Positions 50,401 through 62,308 of a stretch of 64,000 nt of DNA are shown one piece after another; position 1 is the stretch's first letter, and every line of letters starts with the position of its first letter. A program made the translations under genes and the position numbers. The DNA comes from Branchiostoma floridae (Eukaryota > Chordata > Leptocardii > Amphioxiformes > Branchiostomatidae): positions 7,286,998 to 7,350,997 of the forward strand of contig NC_049984.1 in NCBI RefSeq assembly GCF_000003815.2, written 5' to 3'. Under the pieces are notes generated by a model. It was not told the DNA's origin. It made no database searches and worked only from the letters and a program-made list of their open reading frames with translations.

Positions 50401-53400
50401 GAAGACGGGCTTCTGTAGATGCCTCCTATTAATAGTTTATCGCGTCCTCTCAAACGTACTTGCACCCACAGGTGCTCCTGGAACTCAATGTCACTGTAGG
50501 AGACTTCGGTTGCATCAATGTAGTCTGCTGTGTAGATCACAATCCCTCGCTTTCCCAGTGTTCCAAGATTTCCCTGGTCAGGGTCAAAGTTCATGTGAGC
50601 TGTGAACCTGGGGATGGTGATTCTAGCTGCTCCAATAGGTAATCTCTGAGCCTTGGGGATCGCTTCCGTTACAATTATCACATGAGGCTTTTTTGTTGAT
50701 ATGGCTAACGTCAGGTCATCCCTTTTGTTTGGAAGTTGATCAATGTTTGTGTACATAATGTTCAGTTTACTCTCCTCCTTCCTGTTGCTACATGATAGAT
50801 GGTTGTGGTTGTCGAGTCAGGCCTGGGATTGGTCGTTGTTGCCGTCCCGCGGCTGTGATTCCCCAGTTGTCTGTGTGCACACTATTCGTCCGCGTCTGAT
50901 GACCAGGTTTGCTTCTCCTGCTTCTCGTCGAGATTTGAGCTCCTGTCGCAACTTTTTATCCACTTCCCTCTCTTTTGGCGTCATATCGGGCACAATATAC
51001 ACTCTACTCCACCGAGTGCTGTTTCTCAAGTCTTTTGCTCTCCTGAGAATCAAGGCCCTGCTCAAAGTGTCATCATTGTCTATTTTGATCAGGAGCGGTC
51101 TTGGCTTCTCAGGGTTCCTCCTTCCCAGTCTGTAGGCTGCTTGTACCTTGGGGACGAGGTTGAATTCTTCTTTAGTGATGTCTGTGAAGACCTTTGTATC
51201 ACTCAGCGTGCTGCCGGTCGAGTCCTCTGGAACATTGAAAACTACGAGGTTCTTTCGCCTCTTTTCACGCTCGATGTACTCGTCCACCAACTGGACCACT
51301 TCCCTGGGTTCCTGAGGATTGAGAGAGGATGACTGGGATGTAGTAGTGCCTGCAACAATCTTATTGATGGTGCCTGTGAAGCGGCTGAGGTTTCTGGCTA
51401 CATCTGCATAGGATTGCTTTTGCCCCTGACCCTGAGTATCATTGCTGGAACTGGTTGGCGGAAAGTTTTGCAGTTTGCTTTCGATGCAGGCAGCTATGGC
51501 TGTGGCTGTCTTTTGCGCGATTGATGCTATCGTCGGCTCGTCAAATCCGTTCTCTGTCTCTTCACTTGTGCTGTTACCTGCACCGGATCGTGCTCCTTCC
51601 ACTGCTAGTGGCTCGCAGATGGAGCAATACCAGTGTAGAGATCGGTGCTTGATGAGTGCATTAAGCATAGCCTTAGGCATCTTCATCCACGGTGCACACA
51701 TCCATTTTTGGCATCTTTCACATTCGATTTGTTCATTCTCACTGTGACGCTTGTCATGGCACTCGCCGCTAACGTTGCTTCCCAGTTCGTCATCATGGGC
51801 GGGGTGAGCAGCATTGTTTACCTTTCGGTGGGAGGAGCTAACATGGATCGGGTTTGCAGAACTTCCGATTGCATCCTTTGGCTCAGTGCAGGTCACAGGT
51901 TCCATTTTGTTAGAAGGAAAGTGCCTACGGTCTGCACACTTGCGACACAGTATTAAATCCCCTTGACAGCTCTGTGCTCCCATACCCCGACAGTCCTCAC
52001 ATCTTGGCATGATGAACAAGTCACAAGAGTCACCCTCCACAAAGACTGTTAAAAACTATAAATACACGACAAAAAGGTTCCTATAGGTGAGGAGCAAGTA
52101 CTTATCTTCGTGATATTGACCTTGCTAATAACAGATGGTACAATTTGATGGGGATTTTCAGCCGATTGAAGTCAGATGAAGCAGCAAGAAATCAGAGAGC
52201 AGCCATCTTACATCAGATTCATATGCAAAACTCCTTGGCCAGTTTGGTACTATCTTATGCCATTGTAGGATCTGCTTTGAGATTAGGTCACCACAAAAAC
52301 CACAGCTCTGTGGGCTTTCTGAGTAAACCTTTCAGAAGTTACCAATCGTTTTTTCACAGATTGACCTGGATACCATCGATGTCAGCAACCTGAACCGGCA
52401 GTTCCTCTTCCAGAAACAACACGTGGGCAAGTCCAAGGCACAGGTCAGTGGAGAACCAGTTTTGTTTGTGATCTGTATTGTGTTGTTCTTGGTAGCTTTT
52501 GAAGGAAAGTTATAGCTTGCAATACAGCATGCTAATGTGATGTGATGGCAAAAAAGGTGATGTTTTAGTCTTAAATTTAGATTGCTTTGGTTTCAGGCAT
52601 CTCAATGTCTCATAATATTGTTTGGGAAGTATAACTAAAGGATAAACTGGCCTTAAAAGTGTCTTTGTCTTTCAGGTGGCCAAGGAAAGTGCCCTAAGAT
52701 TCAACCCAGATTGCAACATCATAGCATATCATGACAGCATTACCAAGTATGTCATTTCCCTTTTATCTTTCTTGTTTGGTTTTGAATTAGATTATTTCTT
52801 ATCACTTTTGTGGTCATATTTGATAAATTGCAATGATTCACATTGACTCCCTGTCTTCCATTTTTTCAGTCCAGACTATGGAGTGAATTTCTTCAAAAAG
52901 TTTACCCTGGTATTGAATGCTCTTGATAACAGAGGTAAGACATCACATTCCCTTGTAAGGTCATATCTTGCATCATGTACTGTAGATTTGGGGGGCGGGG
53001 GGGGGGGGGGGGGGTATTGTGGTAAAATACATTATACATTGCAAACTGACCACACCACACTACATGTTTGTCTTCCACTATGTACTGTTAGTTTCACAGA
53101 AAACTCAAAGATACTGCAACCTTTTGATTTTCACTTTGCTGGGGAATTTAAGGGCTCTTAATATATATATTAGGAAAATCAGTGTAAAGAAGAGGAATGT
53201 TCATATCAACTTGTTAAAAGTTCATAAAGGTGTAAGGAGTAGATTCAGCTTCTGTTATTGTGAAGATGCTTCTGTCAGACAAAGGAGAGTGCAGTAACAC
53301 TTCATATATTTTTTGTCCAGCTGCACGTAACCATGTGAACCGTATGTGCCTGGCTGCTGACGTCCCTTTGGTGGAGAGTGGCACAGCGGGTTACCTGGGA

Positions 53401-56400
53401 CAGGTCACTGTCATCAAGAAGGTAGGAGCAGAATTGCGTGTAGCTTTGTCATGGATATGGACACTTGTGTCCTTTATGTCTTCACTACTAGTAATCAGAT
53501 TACTAACTAGAAAATTACTTAGAATATAAATGAAATGTATTTCTTAGTGTACAAGTTTTTGTGTACAGTCGTAGTGTGAAAGAAGAAAATCTTTGGATAT
53601 CTACATATATTGTAGATCATTCAAAAATTGATATTTGAAAATGTCAGTTAAAAATCTCACACAGCCATGCAGTAAGTTTTGCTATAACCTGCTATCTTGT
53701 GCAATTAATGAAAGAATTTTATGAAAATGCTGTCTTAATAATAGTACTTTGCTGATATAAAATGTCAGTTTATAATCCTAGCTAAGTTCTTGAAAATTAT
53801 TGTAAAGCCAGTGGACACTTTTGGGGATTTAGAGGATTTGACTATTGTTATTTTTGCTGGAACAGGGCCTGACGGAATGTTACGAGTGTGAACCCAAACC
53901 ACCACAGAAGACCTACCCAGGGTGCACTATCAGGAATACACCCTCTGAACCCATCCACTGTATAGTGTGGGCCAAGTATCTCTTCAAGTAAGTTACCTCT
54001 TTTAGTAGGTACCTTGGCTTTTACATCGATTTGAGATTTTGGCCAACCCTCTTTAATCTTTTGATGTTGAAATAACTTACAAAAAGTGAATAGTATCTAT
54101 TCTCTTTCAAATTGTAACATACAGAAGTACTATGATGTTCTCAAATGTAGAGCATGTCAAAATCAACACAGCTTTGTAAATCAACAAATTTCATGTAGCT
54201 GTGTTCCATAGTGCACATGCAAGGTGGTTTTAACAAACTGAACTGAACTGAAAAGCAGTTCTTTTCCAACAGCTAAATAATAGCACTTTTGCCAATTATA
54301 CTCTTTAAATTGTCTTTCATGCATATGAAGCATATTGTTCATATGACTGAAAAATATTACATAAAAGTTGGAAATTTGAGTTATTCTGTGTGTCCTACTT
54401 CTAGTCAGTTGTTTGGTGAGGAGGATGCAGACCAGGATGTGTCCCCAGACACAGAAGACCCAGAACTAGCAGGTAAACCTGGACTTTTGTTGTGACCAGG
54501 GCCCTCTCCAGGACCCGTCCTTCCGTCCTGGGACGGAAGTTTGCTTGTTGGAATGGAACATAATTTAACCCCATTCGTCCCAAAAGTGACATGAAAATGT
54601 ACTTTCATAAGCCTGAAATGACATATTTCACCAGGAAAATCAACAACATTGGCTCCCAAACGATGAGTTGGATGGAAAAAAAATTTGAGCTGGAGACAGC
54701 CCTGGTTGTGACCTTAGCTGGAAATGGCTCCACCCCTGAGGTATTGCCAAAAACATCAGTTACTGTAAATGGTGGAAAATTTTCCTAGATTTATGAAAAA
54801 GTATTCTCAGGACTAAACAGTGTCACTGAACAGTGACACATTTTTAAAATTGGAGTTTCAGTAAACTTTTTTAAAAGAGGAAAATGAGGTTCTTGGATCA
54901 CAGCTATTTCCTGGCTGAGGTTTCAGTAACACCTGCCCCCTGAATTGATGGCGCTACTATTCCTTGCCACGTGGTGGCATAGCAGAAAAGATGTAGTCCA
55001 AAATGTAACTTAAATTACTTTTAAAAACATTTTCCAGGAGAGGCTGGAGAGAGAGCTGTACAGCAGGAGGCAGGCGAGAATGCCATCGGGGGAGGCATCC
55101 AGAGGACATCCACTCGGGCATGGGCAGTCTCCACTGGGTACGATGCAGCCAAGTTATTTCACAAGGTAGGTCACAAATATGTCCAATACACAGGTTAAAC
55201 TGAACAGGTAAGCAGGGCATTAGGCCTCCATACTTTCATCATGTGCCCTTCTACCATGGGGAGTATATTCTACTAGAACTGTAGAATTGTGGAATGTTTC
55301 TTGAGACCAGTAGAAAGAATCATTTCCATTTTACAATGCCTCCTTTGGTCACTTTGCTCCCAAGCCCTCCATCCTAATTCTGTATTTTATCATAAGTGGA
55401 ATGGTCATTGGAGTTCTGTAGTAGTGTCACAAGAGTAGATACAAATGTCAACTTCTACATTATATGTGGTGTGTTTTTGTAGTTAAATGCCCACATGATG
55501 TATGGAAGTGAATAAACATGAGTTGTATCCTATTTTCTATTCCCAACACAGTTGTTCCATGATGATGTGAAGTACCTGTTGTCTATGGAGAAGTTGTGGC
55601 AGAAGAGGCGACCACCGACCCCGCTAGACTGGAACAACCTCCCTGAAGAAAGTTAGTACATATTTATTGGACTTCCTTGTTATCATCACCCTCTACCTTA
55701 CCAAATATATCTGATAAAAAACAATGTACAAATCTAGAACCTTGAGGTAGGCTCTTTTCTGCTGCACATTAGTGGTATGTCAAAGTCATCAGTTTCCTTG
55801 ATTTCAGATGGGACAGCTGAGACGGACAGCAACACTCGCATCCAGGATCAGCAGCTGTGGAGCATCAGGAGGTGTGCTGCTGTCTTTAGGGACAGCATTG
55901 AACAACTGAAGGAGCAGCTGGCTGCCAGGGGGGACGGGGCGGAGCTCGTGTGGGACAAGGTGAGGTGTCAGTTAGGGCTGTGTGCCTATATGCAACATCA
56001 GGTACAGATACAGTTACAGATACAGAGGTTTAGGTACAGGTCTGGACTTGAAACTGTACGTAAACAAAAGTCCCCGCCTACTCAACTGAAATATCTGTTT
56101 GTGTACTAGTTACGATGTCACCAAGTGTCACTTTGGTGATACATGTTGTTGTATGAGACCATGAAGTTAGGAGATAAAAACTAAAACATTTCAATTTCAA
56201 AGATGGTTCTGATTACAAGTTTCAGCACAGCATTTTACATCTTTTCCAGAACTATATCTTCATCTTTGTGGTAGGATTTTTACATCTTCTTAAATCACAA
56301 AATAAGCATATACTGTGAATTTAAATCGGTATAGAACTGGTACGTCACAATCCGGTATTTTGAACCTATACTGAACTAATTTTTATAGTTCAGTACCGAT

Positions 56401-59400
56401 ACTCTGTAGTTAATGTACCAAACTAATGTTAATGCTATGTTTCAGGATGACGAGGCCTCAATGGACTTTGTAACTTGTGCCGCCAACATCAGAGCACACA
56501 TCTTTGGTATCCCCACCAAGACCAGGTTCGACATCAAGTGTAAGCTGGCCTTTCCATCATTTCTTCTCTCATAAGTTCTTCTCTCAATGCTGTTGTATTT
56601 ATCATCTAGTTATAGACAATGTTATGAACATACATGTACCAATTCCTCTATGATCATTTTGAATATCAGTTTAAGTGCTGGCCAACTACAGGGCTCTCAT
56701 AAAAAACTTTGTGAGTCTATTCTTTGTAGTGGAAACCAGTCCCAGCTTGTTGTTTGCGTAGATGTACATAGATGACCTTTGATGCTAATTTGTAAGTACA
56801 TGTATGTATGTTGTTTGCAGCGATGGCAGGGAACATTATACCAGCTATCGCCACTACAAATGCTGTTATAGCTGGGCTGATAGTCATGGAGGCACTCAAG
56901 ATACTCTCTGGGAACATCAACAAGTGTAAAACAGTGAGTAGTTAAAGTATAACTTGTGTAAGACCCTCTTGCTCACACAACAGAAGCTACACCTCACCTA
57001 TCCCTTGACCTCTGTATGGGTAGTTGGGGCACCATGACTAGACCATCCACAACCCTTCTCTACCTGTCTCTGTCCTCCAATGCTATCATGACTTTGGCTA
57101 AACTCAGACCAGCCCATTCTCTTTGTGCTGTCTTCCTCCCATCAGGTTTCCTGGCACTGTCCCTTGTAATATTTACAAGCCCTGACAACCTTGCCACATG
57201 TCCAAACCATCACAGTTGTCAAAAGGTTGTTATGTTGTCTAAAAGGCTTGTCCTTTGTTGAGGAAGCTACAGTTGTACCAAAAATGTGGCTCCAGACACA
57301 ACGACATCCTGGCAGCTAGAAACCACATGAACTTGAACTATACCATAGACCATTGAAAGGTCAAAAAACTTTGTAATCTCTCCTTGAAGTGGTGACCCTG
57401 TAGTACCTGATGTATTTTATAATGCCTATATTGTTCCCATTGTTCTTCAGGTGTTCCTGAATAGACAGCCTAACCCCAGGAAGAAGCTGTTGGTACCCTG
57501 TAAACTGGTCCCACCAAACCCCAAGTGTTACGTGTGTTCAGCCAAGCCTGAGGTGTCGGTACAACTCAACATCAACACGGTCACGGTCAAGACACTGGAA
57601 GACAAGGTATCTATTTATTTATCTATTAAGATTTTCCAAATATAGAGGAAGGTATGACGGAACAGGTGTTTCTTGTTAGAAGTCGCCTTTTCAAGGTCAC
57701 CATACCGTGTTGGTCATGTGCTGGTCATGGCCAAAGTGGAACCCAACACCAGAAACAAGTGTTATTTTTTTTAAAGACCTTGTGGTTATGAATACAAGAT
57801 CAACCAAATTTTGTAACATTTCATCACAGACAAAAACAAAAATGGACTGTCATAATCCAGTTACTGAATTCTGCTGCAAATGCAGACCCTTAGTCATATC
57901 TTTTTATTGGTCTCAATAAGAGAAGGCTTAGGAAAAAACTGTATCCTTCTATAAACCATTTTTGTTTTCTTCAGATTATCAAAGGCCAGTTTGGGATGGT
58001 TGCACCTGATGTGGAAATAGATGATGGGAAAGGTAAGAAACATCAGTGAATCTTTTAACAACCAGAAATACTGGAATTTTAGCACGTTGAATTGAAAATA
58101 CTTAGAGCTGTGAGTTAGATAAGTTGGTCATAATGTTGGAAAGCAATAAATCAGCAAGATTGTAACAGCTCTTCATACTGCTGGCAACAGAAAAAGTCAT
58201 CCTTGTACTTCGAGTTGTCACCGACTTTTGTCCTTATTTTCAGGAACCATCCTCATATCTAGTGAAGAAGGGGAAACAGAAGGTGAGATGTTTTCCTATT
58301 CTTCAGCTTATCCCCGCTGAATGATGTTGCTATAAAGCTTCTAAGTCCTGTAGGAAAGTAAAAAGATTAACTCAGGAAGGCTGTTCTAACATCATTTCAG
58401 GAAAAAAGGTTAATATGAATTGTTTGAAAGGTATCTTTTCATGGTAGGAGGGAAAGGGAAGCATTAGCTATTAATTGATAAGACAGTGTGTGATGTGTTT
58501 GTTACAAGTACTCCTGATATTTTACGATTTACAGTTCATGTACATCGATGAATGTTAGAAAGGTATAGCCAAAGCAATTTCTTAAGCAACTGGATATGCT
58601 TTGGAGACCTGCTCTTCAACAGATAGCTCAGAAACACAGAAGAAAGGTAGTAGGTGCTACCTGAAACATCTGACCATTTCCATAATTAATCCAAGTAATT
58701 GCTTTTGGCATACAGTACTTGTAGTCAAAAGAATGAAAGGGGAACACTAAGCCATTGAAATGTACTCAATCACCCATGTTACTTGTAACTTCAGCTAACA
58801 ACAGCAAACACCTGAGTGAGTTTGGAATCAGAAGTGGATCCCGACTGAGGGCAGATGACTTCCTCCAGAACTATGAACTCGTTATCAATGTCATCCATGT
58901 GTAAGTTTTTTTCCACGTCTTCATGGCTATACAATAATGTGTTCAACAAAACGTGAGTTCATACAGTCCTTTGAAAGTGTTGAAATAAACAATGTCTTCT
59001 GGATGAAAGATAAACATTACACCTAAAGTCTGGAAAGTTGATATTGGTTGATCATATCTTCGTTGCTACTTTTTTATTGCATTGTATCATATATCAATTT
59101 CACCCAATTTCTGTGATTTGCAGCTTGGGTTGTTACCATTGCATATCTTACAACGTTGTGTAAGGGGATGTAACCCTTGTGCGTAAGTCATGTACATATG
59201 AGTTTCGTATTGACATTTCTATGGCTTGGATAAAGTTTGCGGACAAAAAAAGGCATTTTTTCAGTTCACCAACCAGGCTGCACAGCAGTCAAAGTAAGAA
59301 TGCTTTCTTTGGCTGCAAACTTACCTAAGGCAAAGAAATGTCAGGATGGAACTCATACGGACTTCTTTTATATACAATTAAGACAGAACCCTTACAGTGT

Positions 59401-60039
59401 GTGGATCTAAAGCATATTTGTTGGTTACAGGGATCAGTTAGAAGAGGACAAAGAGTTTGAAGTTGTAGGACAGATGCCAGAGCCAGGTCCTCAGCCTGAC
59501 ACTCCCCAGCCCAGTACTAGCACTAACGGCCCTACAGAACCCCAACCTGGCACCTCCAAAGGTTCGTTTGTTGTTGTTGTTGTTGTTGTGTGTTTTGGGG
59601 GTTTGTTTGAACCTCTTTTCCTCTTTACAAGATTTACGTATTGGTTGAGCACCAAGGCTGCATACATGTATGTCAGTAGGTCACAAAAAAGGCCTGAAAT
59701 GAAGATTACATTCCTGTCGTTTCTTAATGATAAGGAATAATGTTGTATCATTGGTAACTTGGTCTATTTCCCTTTAAAATGCTACCTCATTTGTTCTGTT
59801 AAACAATTTGGAGAGGAAGGAAAAATTAAGAGCAGAAAAAATATCTGTATCGTCCTTCAGATGTAGAAGAAGAGGATCTGATGATTATCGAAGACGAAGA
59901 AGAAGACAAGGCTCCGTCAAGCAAGGCTACGACAGGAGTCAAACGTAAGACATCAGATAGCAGCGATCAGCCCGTGACTAAAAAGGTTCGCACGGCAGCT
60001 GCAGAGGTGGCAGAGGAGGACGACATCATTCCACTGTAG
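47474..60039 (+). CDS. UBA2: SUMO-activating enzyme subunit 2
   Basis: Eighteen exons: 47474-47614, 52360-52443, 52676-52746, 52870-52934, 53321-53421, 53866-53987, 54405-54472, 55038-55165, 55552-55651, 55808-55959, 56446-56539, 56821-56933, 57451-57606, 57975-58032, 58244-58282, 58795-58900, 59431-59561 and 59861-60039. Phases agree; 635 residues against 640 in human. With SAE1 it adenylates SUMO, forms the thioester, and passes SUMO to UBC9, mainly in the nucleus. Visible features are the nucleotide loop GAGGIGCE (residues 25-32), [16 protein letters not shown], catalytic Cys174 in PGCTIRNTP, zinc cysteines 159/162 and 439/442 (CYEC and CYVC), the ubiquitin-fold domain, and a C-terminal acidic tail with VKRK and TKKVR nuclear signals. 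An in-frame ATG at 47438 would add 12 residues; I chose 47474 (MAALPST) because the family starts near there. Intron 1 holds a full LINE. Confidence 0.96.
48003..50756 (-). CDS. LINE ORF2: endonuclease and reverse transcriptase
   Basis: 917 residues uninterrupted. The N-terminal third is an exonuclease-endonuclease-phosphatase domain: [27 protein letters not shown] and GHSDHI give the expected Glu, Asp, Asn and His residues. The middle is a non-LTR reverse transcriptase with [51 protein letters not shown] and the catalytic FADD in [11 protein letters not shown]. The C-terminus is RT-associated helical sequence with [20 protein letters not shown], the usual LINE tail. All catalytic motifs seem intact, so the copy is young or still active. 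No RNase H domain is visible. Confidence 0.93.
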   Translation of the reverse strand: MYTNIDQLPNKRDDLTLAISTKKPHVIIVTEAIPKAQRLPIGAARITIPRFTAHMNFDPDQGNLGTLGKRGIVIYTADYIDATEVSYSDIEFQEHLWVQVRLRGRDKLLIGGIYRSPSSDPKSSTEHLAQLLQVVTGTSPTHLVIAGDFNYPEIDWEQATSCANDAHPSHLFLRCVHENLLYQHVFKPTRYRPGELPNILGLVLTNEDGMVENIEYLPGIGHSDHIRLQFETRLYSERKDNPTPRLSLYRGDYVNMAADLSGIDWDTRLMDKSFDEAYSDFISILQSSITSHIPLTSKKSCKKNLYSTPAVKSLSKKKRSSRDRYTVSGDEVDYARYAALRNDLRKLTRKLRYEFESNLVRDVKRNPKSFWKYVNSRLKTKSVIGDLKMADGTMTTSSKEKADTLNQFFCSVFTREETGRMPRMEAKYYGPNLEDITITPEGILRKLKKLKKDKSPGPDGLHPKILAEVAEAVARPLAILFRKSLDEGRLAEEWRLAHITAIHKKGPKNEPGNFRPISLTSVIVKLFESVIRDALADHMMVNELFCDQQHGVVPGRSCITQLITTMDLWTQAVEASEPLDAIYLDFQKAFDRVPHARLMHKLSQYGISGKLHGWIQAFLTDRRQRVCVDGELSEWAMVSSGIPQGSVLGPILFVIFINDMPSTIESACRLFADDTKVFRRVSSPEEVATLQADIDKLADWSKDWQLSFNITKCKRMHIGYGNPCQQYEMQGLTLEETSEERDLGVIVDQKLKFHAHCTITAGKAFRTLGLIRKSFQRLDETTVPILYKTMVRPILEYGNVIWGPHFKGDQQLLDRVQHKATRLIPGFGELTYEDRLRRLRLPTLEHRRKRGDMIQLFKIVKGFDRIDPNRLFKFNVDGRTRGHSFKIVKPLAKKSARSNFFSVRVINAWNDLPADVC
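50817..52040 (-). CDS. LINE ORF1 with zinc-finger/PHD-like region
   Basis: 407 residues. Cysteine pairs near the N-terminus ([17 protein letters not shown]) are followed by a PHD-like finger, [14 protein letters not shown]...WYCSIC. A low-complexity middle precedes a basic C-terminal half ([35 protein letters not shown]) that resembles the ORF1 RRM-like RNA-binding region of CR1/L1-type elements. ORF1 proteins bind element RNA in the transposition particle. It is the upstream partner of the ORF2 protein. Confidence 0.85.
   Translation of the reverse strand: MEGDSCDLFIMPRCEDCRGMGAQSCQGDLILCRKCADRRHFPSNKMEPVTCTEPKDAIGSSANPIHVSSSHRKVNNAAHPAHDDELGSNVSGECHDKRHSENEQIECERCQKWMCAPWMKMPKAMLNALIKHRSLHWYCSICEPLAVEGARSGAGNSTSEETENGFDEPTIASIAQKTATAIAACIESKLQNFPPTSSSNDTQGQGQKQSYADVARNLSRFTGTINKIVAGTTTSQSSSLNPQEPREVVQLVDEYIEREKRRKNLVVFNVPEDSTGSTLSDTKVFTDITKEEFNLVPKVQAAYRLGRRNPEKPRPLLIKIDNDDTLSRALILRRAKDLRNSTRWSRVYIVPDMTPKEREVDKKLRQELKSRREAGEANLVIRRGRIVCTQTTGESQPRDGNNDQSQA
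52990..53014 (+). repeat. G tract in a UBA2 intron
   Basis: Twenty-four of 25 bases are G. It could form a G-quadruplex or be partly an assembly artefact. Confidence 0.85.
54497..54704. mobile_element. 208-bp hAT-type MITE with perfect 8-bp target duplication
   Basis: It begins CAGGGCCCTCTCCAGG and ends GGAGACAGCCCTG, and is flanked by GTTGTGAC at 54489-54496 and 54705-54712. CAGGG ends and 8-bp duplications are hAT hallmarks. It lies in a UBA2 intron. Related copies are at 61053-61281 and 35667-35853. Confidence 0.85.
58569..58717. mobile_element. diverged copy of the 4608-4766 palindromic MITE
   Basis: It starts CCAAAGCAATTTCTTAAGC and AACTGGATATG, and ends with the inverted counterpart around AATCCAAGTAATTGCTTTTGG, in a UBA2 intron. 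Arms are less symmetrical than in the first copy. Confidence 0.55.
59566..59590 (+). repeat. (GTT)n microsatellite at a UBA2 splice donor
   Basis: About seven GTT units begin within 10 bp of the exon 17 donor (GTTCGT). Confidence 0.85.
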
Positions 60040-60894
60040 AGTGCAATTCACACATTACTGACCCTTGACCCTGTTTTAGGGCTTCCCATTGTACATGTAC
60101 CCTGCAGGATATCTTGGGTTATTGGCAGTTGTTTGGAAGTCTGACAGAGGTGGTTTTACTAACACTTGGGTTTAGCTTTAGCTGTAATAGCAGCTATAAC
60201 ATATTGTTCTTGGGCATCAGCAAATACATTTTTTGGTCTCAACATTTTTTCCATTTTTTCAAGGTAGAAGTTGACAACAAGTGTCAAAATATTTCAACCT
60301 AAGTAGTGGAAATATAGCCTGGGTACCATCCGGAAAGTAGTTCGCTCCGGCGTTCATTATACACTATATAAAGTCGTTTCTAGCTCTGACATTCACTATA
60401 TACTATATACAGTTGCTTCTCTGTGTTTCCGTCCGGGAACGCGGACCATCTTAACGTCTGGAATTGTCCAAATTTCGGAAGCAGGCGCTGATTGGTCCCT
60501 ACACATGAGCGAATTATGGAATGGGTTCAAGCGCTCGTTCGAACCGGTGTTCCAACACCGGACAAGCCCTCAGTCACTTGCAGGAGGGCCTGTTGTCATC
60601 AAACCAGCACTCTAGAACCCATTCCTTGATTCACTCATTAACTGATTTTACCACCAAACGGTTTGAATGTGCAAGTCTCCAGACGGATAGCAGAAGCGAA
60701 CGTATGAGCGAACTACTATCTGGATGGTACCCAGGCTAGTGGAAATATACATACAATGTATTTGTATGCCAGCATCCTTACTTCCCTACTGTATACCTAT
60801 CACATACCCATGAGGTCATGACAACTCAATAGGACCTTCGTTTATTTCTTACATGTACATTATTAGAAAACAAAATTTTCTATGTGGCAATAAA
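60040..60894 (+). other. UBA2 3' UTR, interrupted by a MITE
   Basis: It runs from the stop codon to AATAAA at 60889-60894. The 424-bp MITE at 60315-60738 lies within it, so part of the mRNA end is transposon-derived if this signal is used. Confidence 0.45.
60315..60738. mobile_element. 424-bp MITE with TAGCC...GGCTA ends and 9-bp duplication
   Basis: The termini are TAGCCTGGGTACCATCC and its complement, flanked by a perfect GTGGAAATA direct repeat (60306-60314 and 60739-60747). There is no ORF of transposase type. It shares ends with the 71-bp and 90-bp elements near AHCY. A 9-bp duplication points to a Mutator-like or similar source. Confidence 0.85.
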
Positions 60895-62308
60895 CTTGTA
60901 GATATGTCCGACACAATGTACACCGTCTCTTTGCATAAAAATTGTCCAAATTATTCTTATCGTATCATGGACGGTAGAATCAGGTAGTATTTTATGAACA
61001 ATAGCCGGTACTATTTGTGACTCAGATTGTTTTGTAAGATACCCTAGTGTCTCAGTGCTGTCTCCAGGACCCATCCCTCTGTTCATGGGATAGAAGTTTG
61101 CTTGTTTGGATAGACAAAAAGGTCACCCCACCTGTCTAATTCTAAAAAAAACTGAACTTGGAGACATGCAATTGGTGAAAATGTATTTTCCTAAGACAGA
61201 TGACAGATTTAACAATGAAAATTAACAACATGAGCTCCAAAAGATTGGGACAGAAAAGATTTAAAGCTGGAGACAGTCCTGCACTATCATAAGTATTGTC
61301 AAGAGAGACTCAAAATATGCTGTAGCAGACCTGTTTGTAGTCTATGGCAGTATTCACTGTACTCCATGTCAGAGTGATCTATTTTTGTACTGTGGTACAG
61401 AGGCCCTCGTTTTAAAGGGCAATGTGTTAGATGATAGCATTACAGTGGATAACTGTAGCTCAAGCAGCTGTGGCGCCAAGATACAACATATTCAACAGTT
61501 CCAGTATTGTTCAACTATTAAAGTATTACACATTTATGCCCATTCGACACCCTTTTATCCCCATACCTACGAGTCCACCTGAGAGTTTTCAAACTGGCCA
61601 CCATGTTTCAATTTTGCACATTAACTGTGTACATTTGGTGCAAATTTGTGTGCCAGTTGAATAATTCTGAATACTTGTTGAATATGATTAACTTGTGATT
61701 GTGTGAAGTTAACTTTGTTAGACGAGTTATGAACCTTGTCACATTTGGGACTGTATCCTTGTGCCACAATGCCACCATTGGAGTAGTAGAGTCTATCGGG
61801 GCCTGAAAAAGCTACTAGTTGTACAATGTAGCTGAGAGTTGCGAAAACGTGGACCTCATAAATCACACTTGGGTTGTGATTGTATAACCTCATTTTCTAA
61901 CTGCATAAAAGTTTCGGTTGAAACCTTTCGTTCCTTAGTAATAAAAATAAATGTTGTCATTTTGTCTCTTGTGGGTCATGTATGAAACTTGAAACTTCTC
62001 TGGTATGCTTTCTATATACGAATTAATTTTCTAGGGAATGCATAGAACTCTTTTTAGAACTCTTATTTTTTAGAACTCTAGAAAAAATACAATGTTGTAG
62101 GATCCACCTCTGAACTGTCGCTATAAGCGTCTGAGTCTGACTGTAGGACTTGACTCTTAGTTATTGGTGTAATCAAGGAGGTTAGTGTAATGCAGTATTC
62201 AAGTAAGAAGAGTGTAAGATGATTTAAGACATTTTCGTAATGAATTTTGAGTTGTGCAATGTCTTAAATCCTGTCATTTTTGTCAAGTTCCCGATACTGG
62301 GGATGCCG
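60895..62308. other. intergenic DNA with a degraded hAT-type MITE
   Basis: Bases 61053-61281 (CAGTGCTGTCTCC...GGAGACAGTCCTG) are a diverged copy of the 54497 element without a visible target duplication. Nothing else is supported. Confidence 0.5.

Larger units (their letters stand above)
47936..52100 (-). mobile_element. CR1-like LINE, apparently complete, in UBA2 intron 1
   Basis: Two minus-strand ORFs in tandem with about 60 bp between, followed after the ORF2 stop by about 50 bp and a terminal run of ACTCT pentamers (plus strand 47936-47955). A two-ORF layout with zinc-finger ORF1, endonuclease-RT ORF2 and short terminal repeats without poly(A) suits the CR1/L2 group. The insertion is antisense to UBA2. 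The 5' end is approximate, and no target duplication was identified. Confidence 0.8.
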
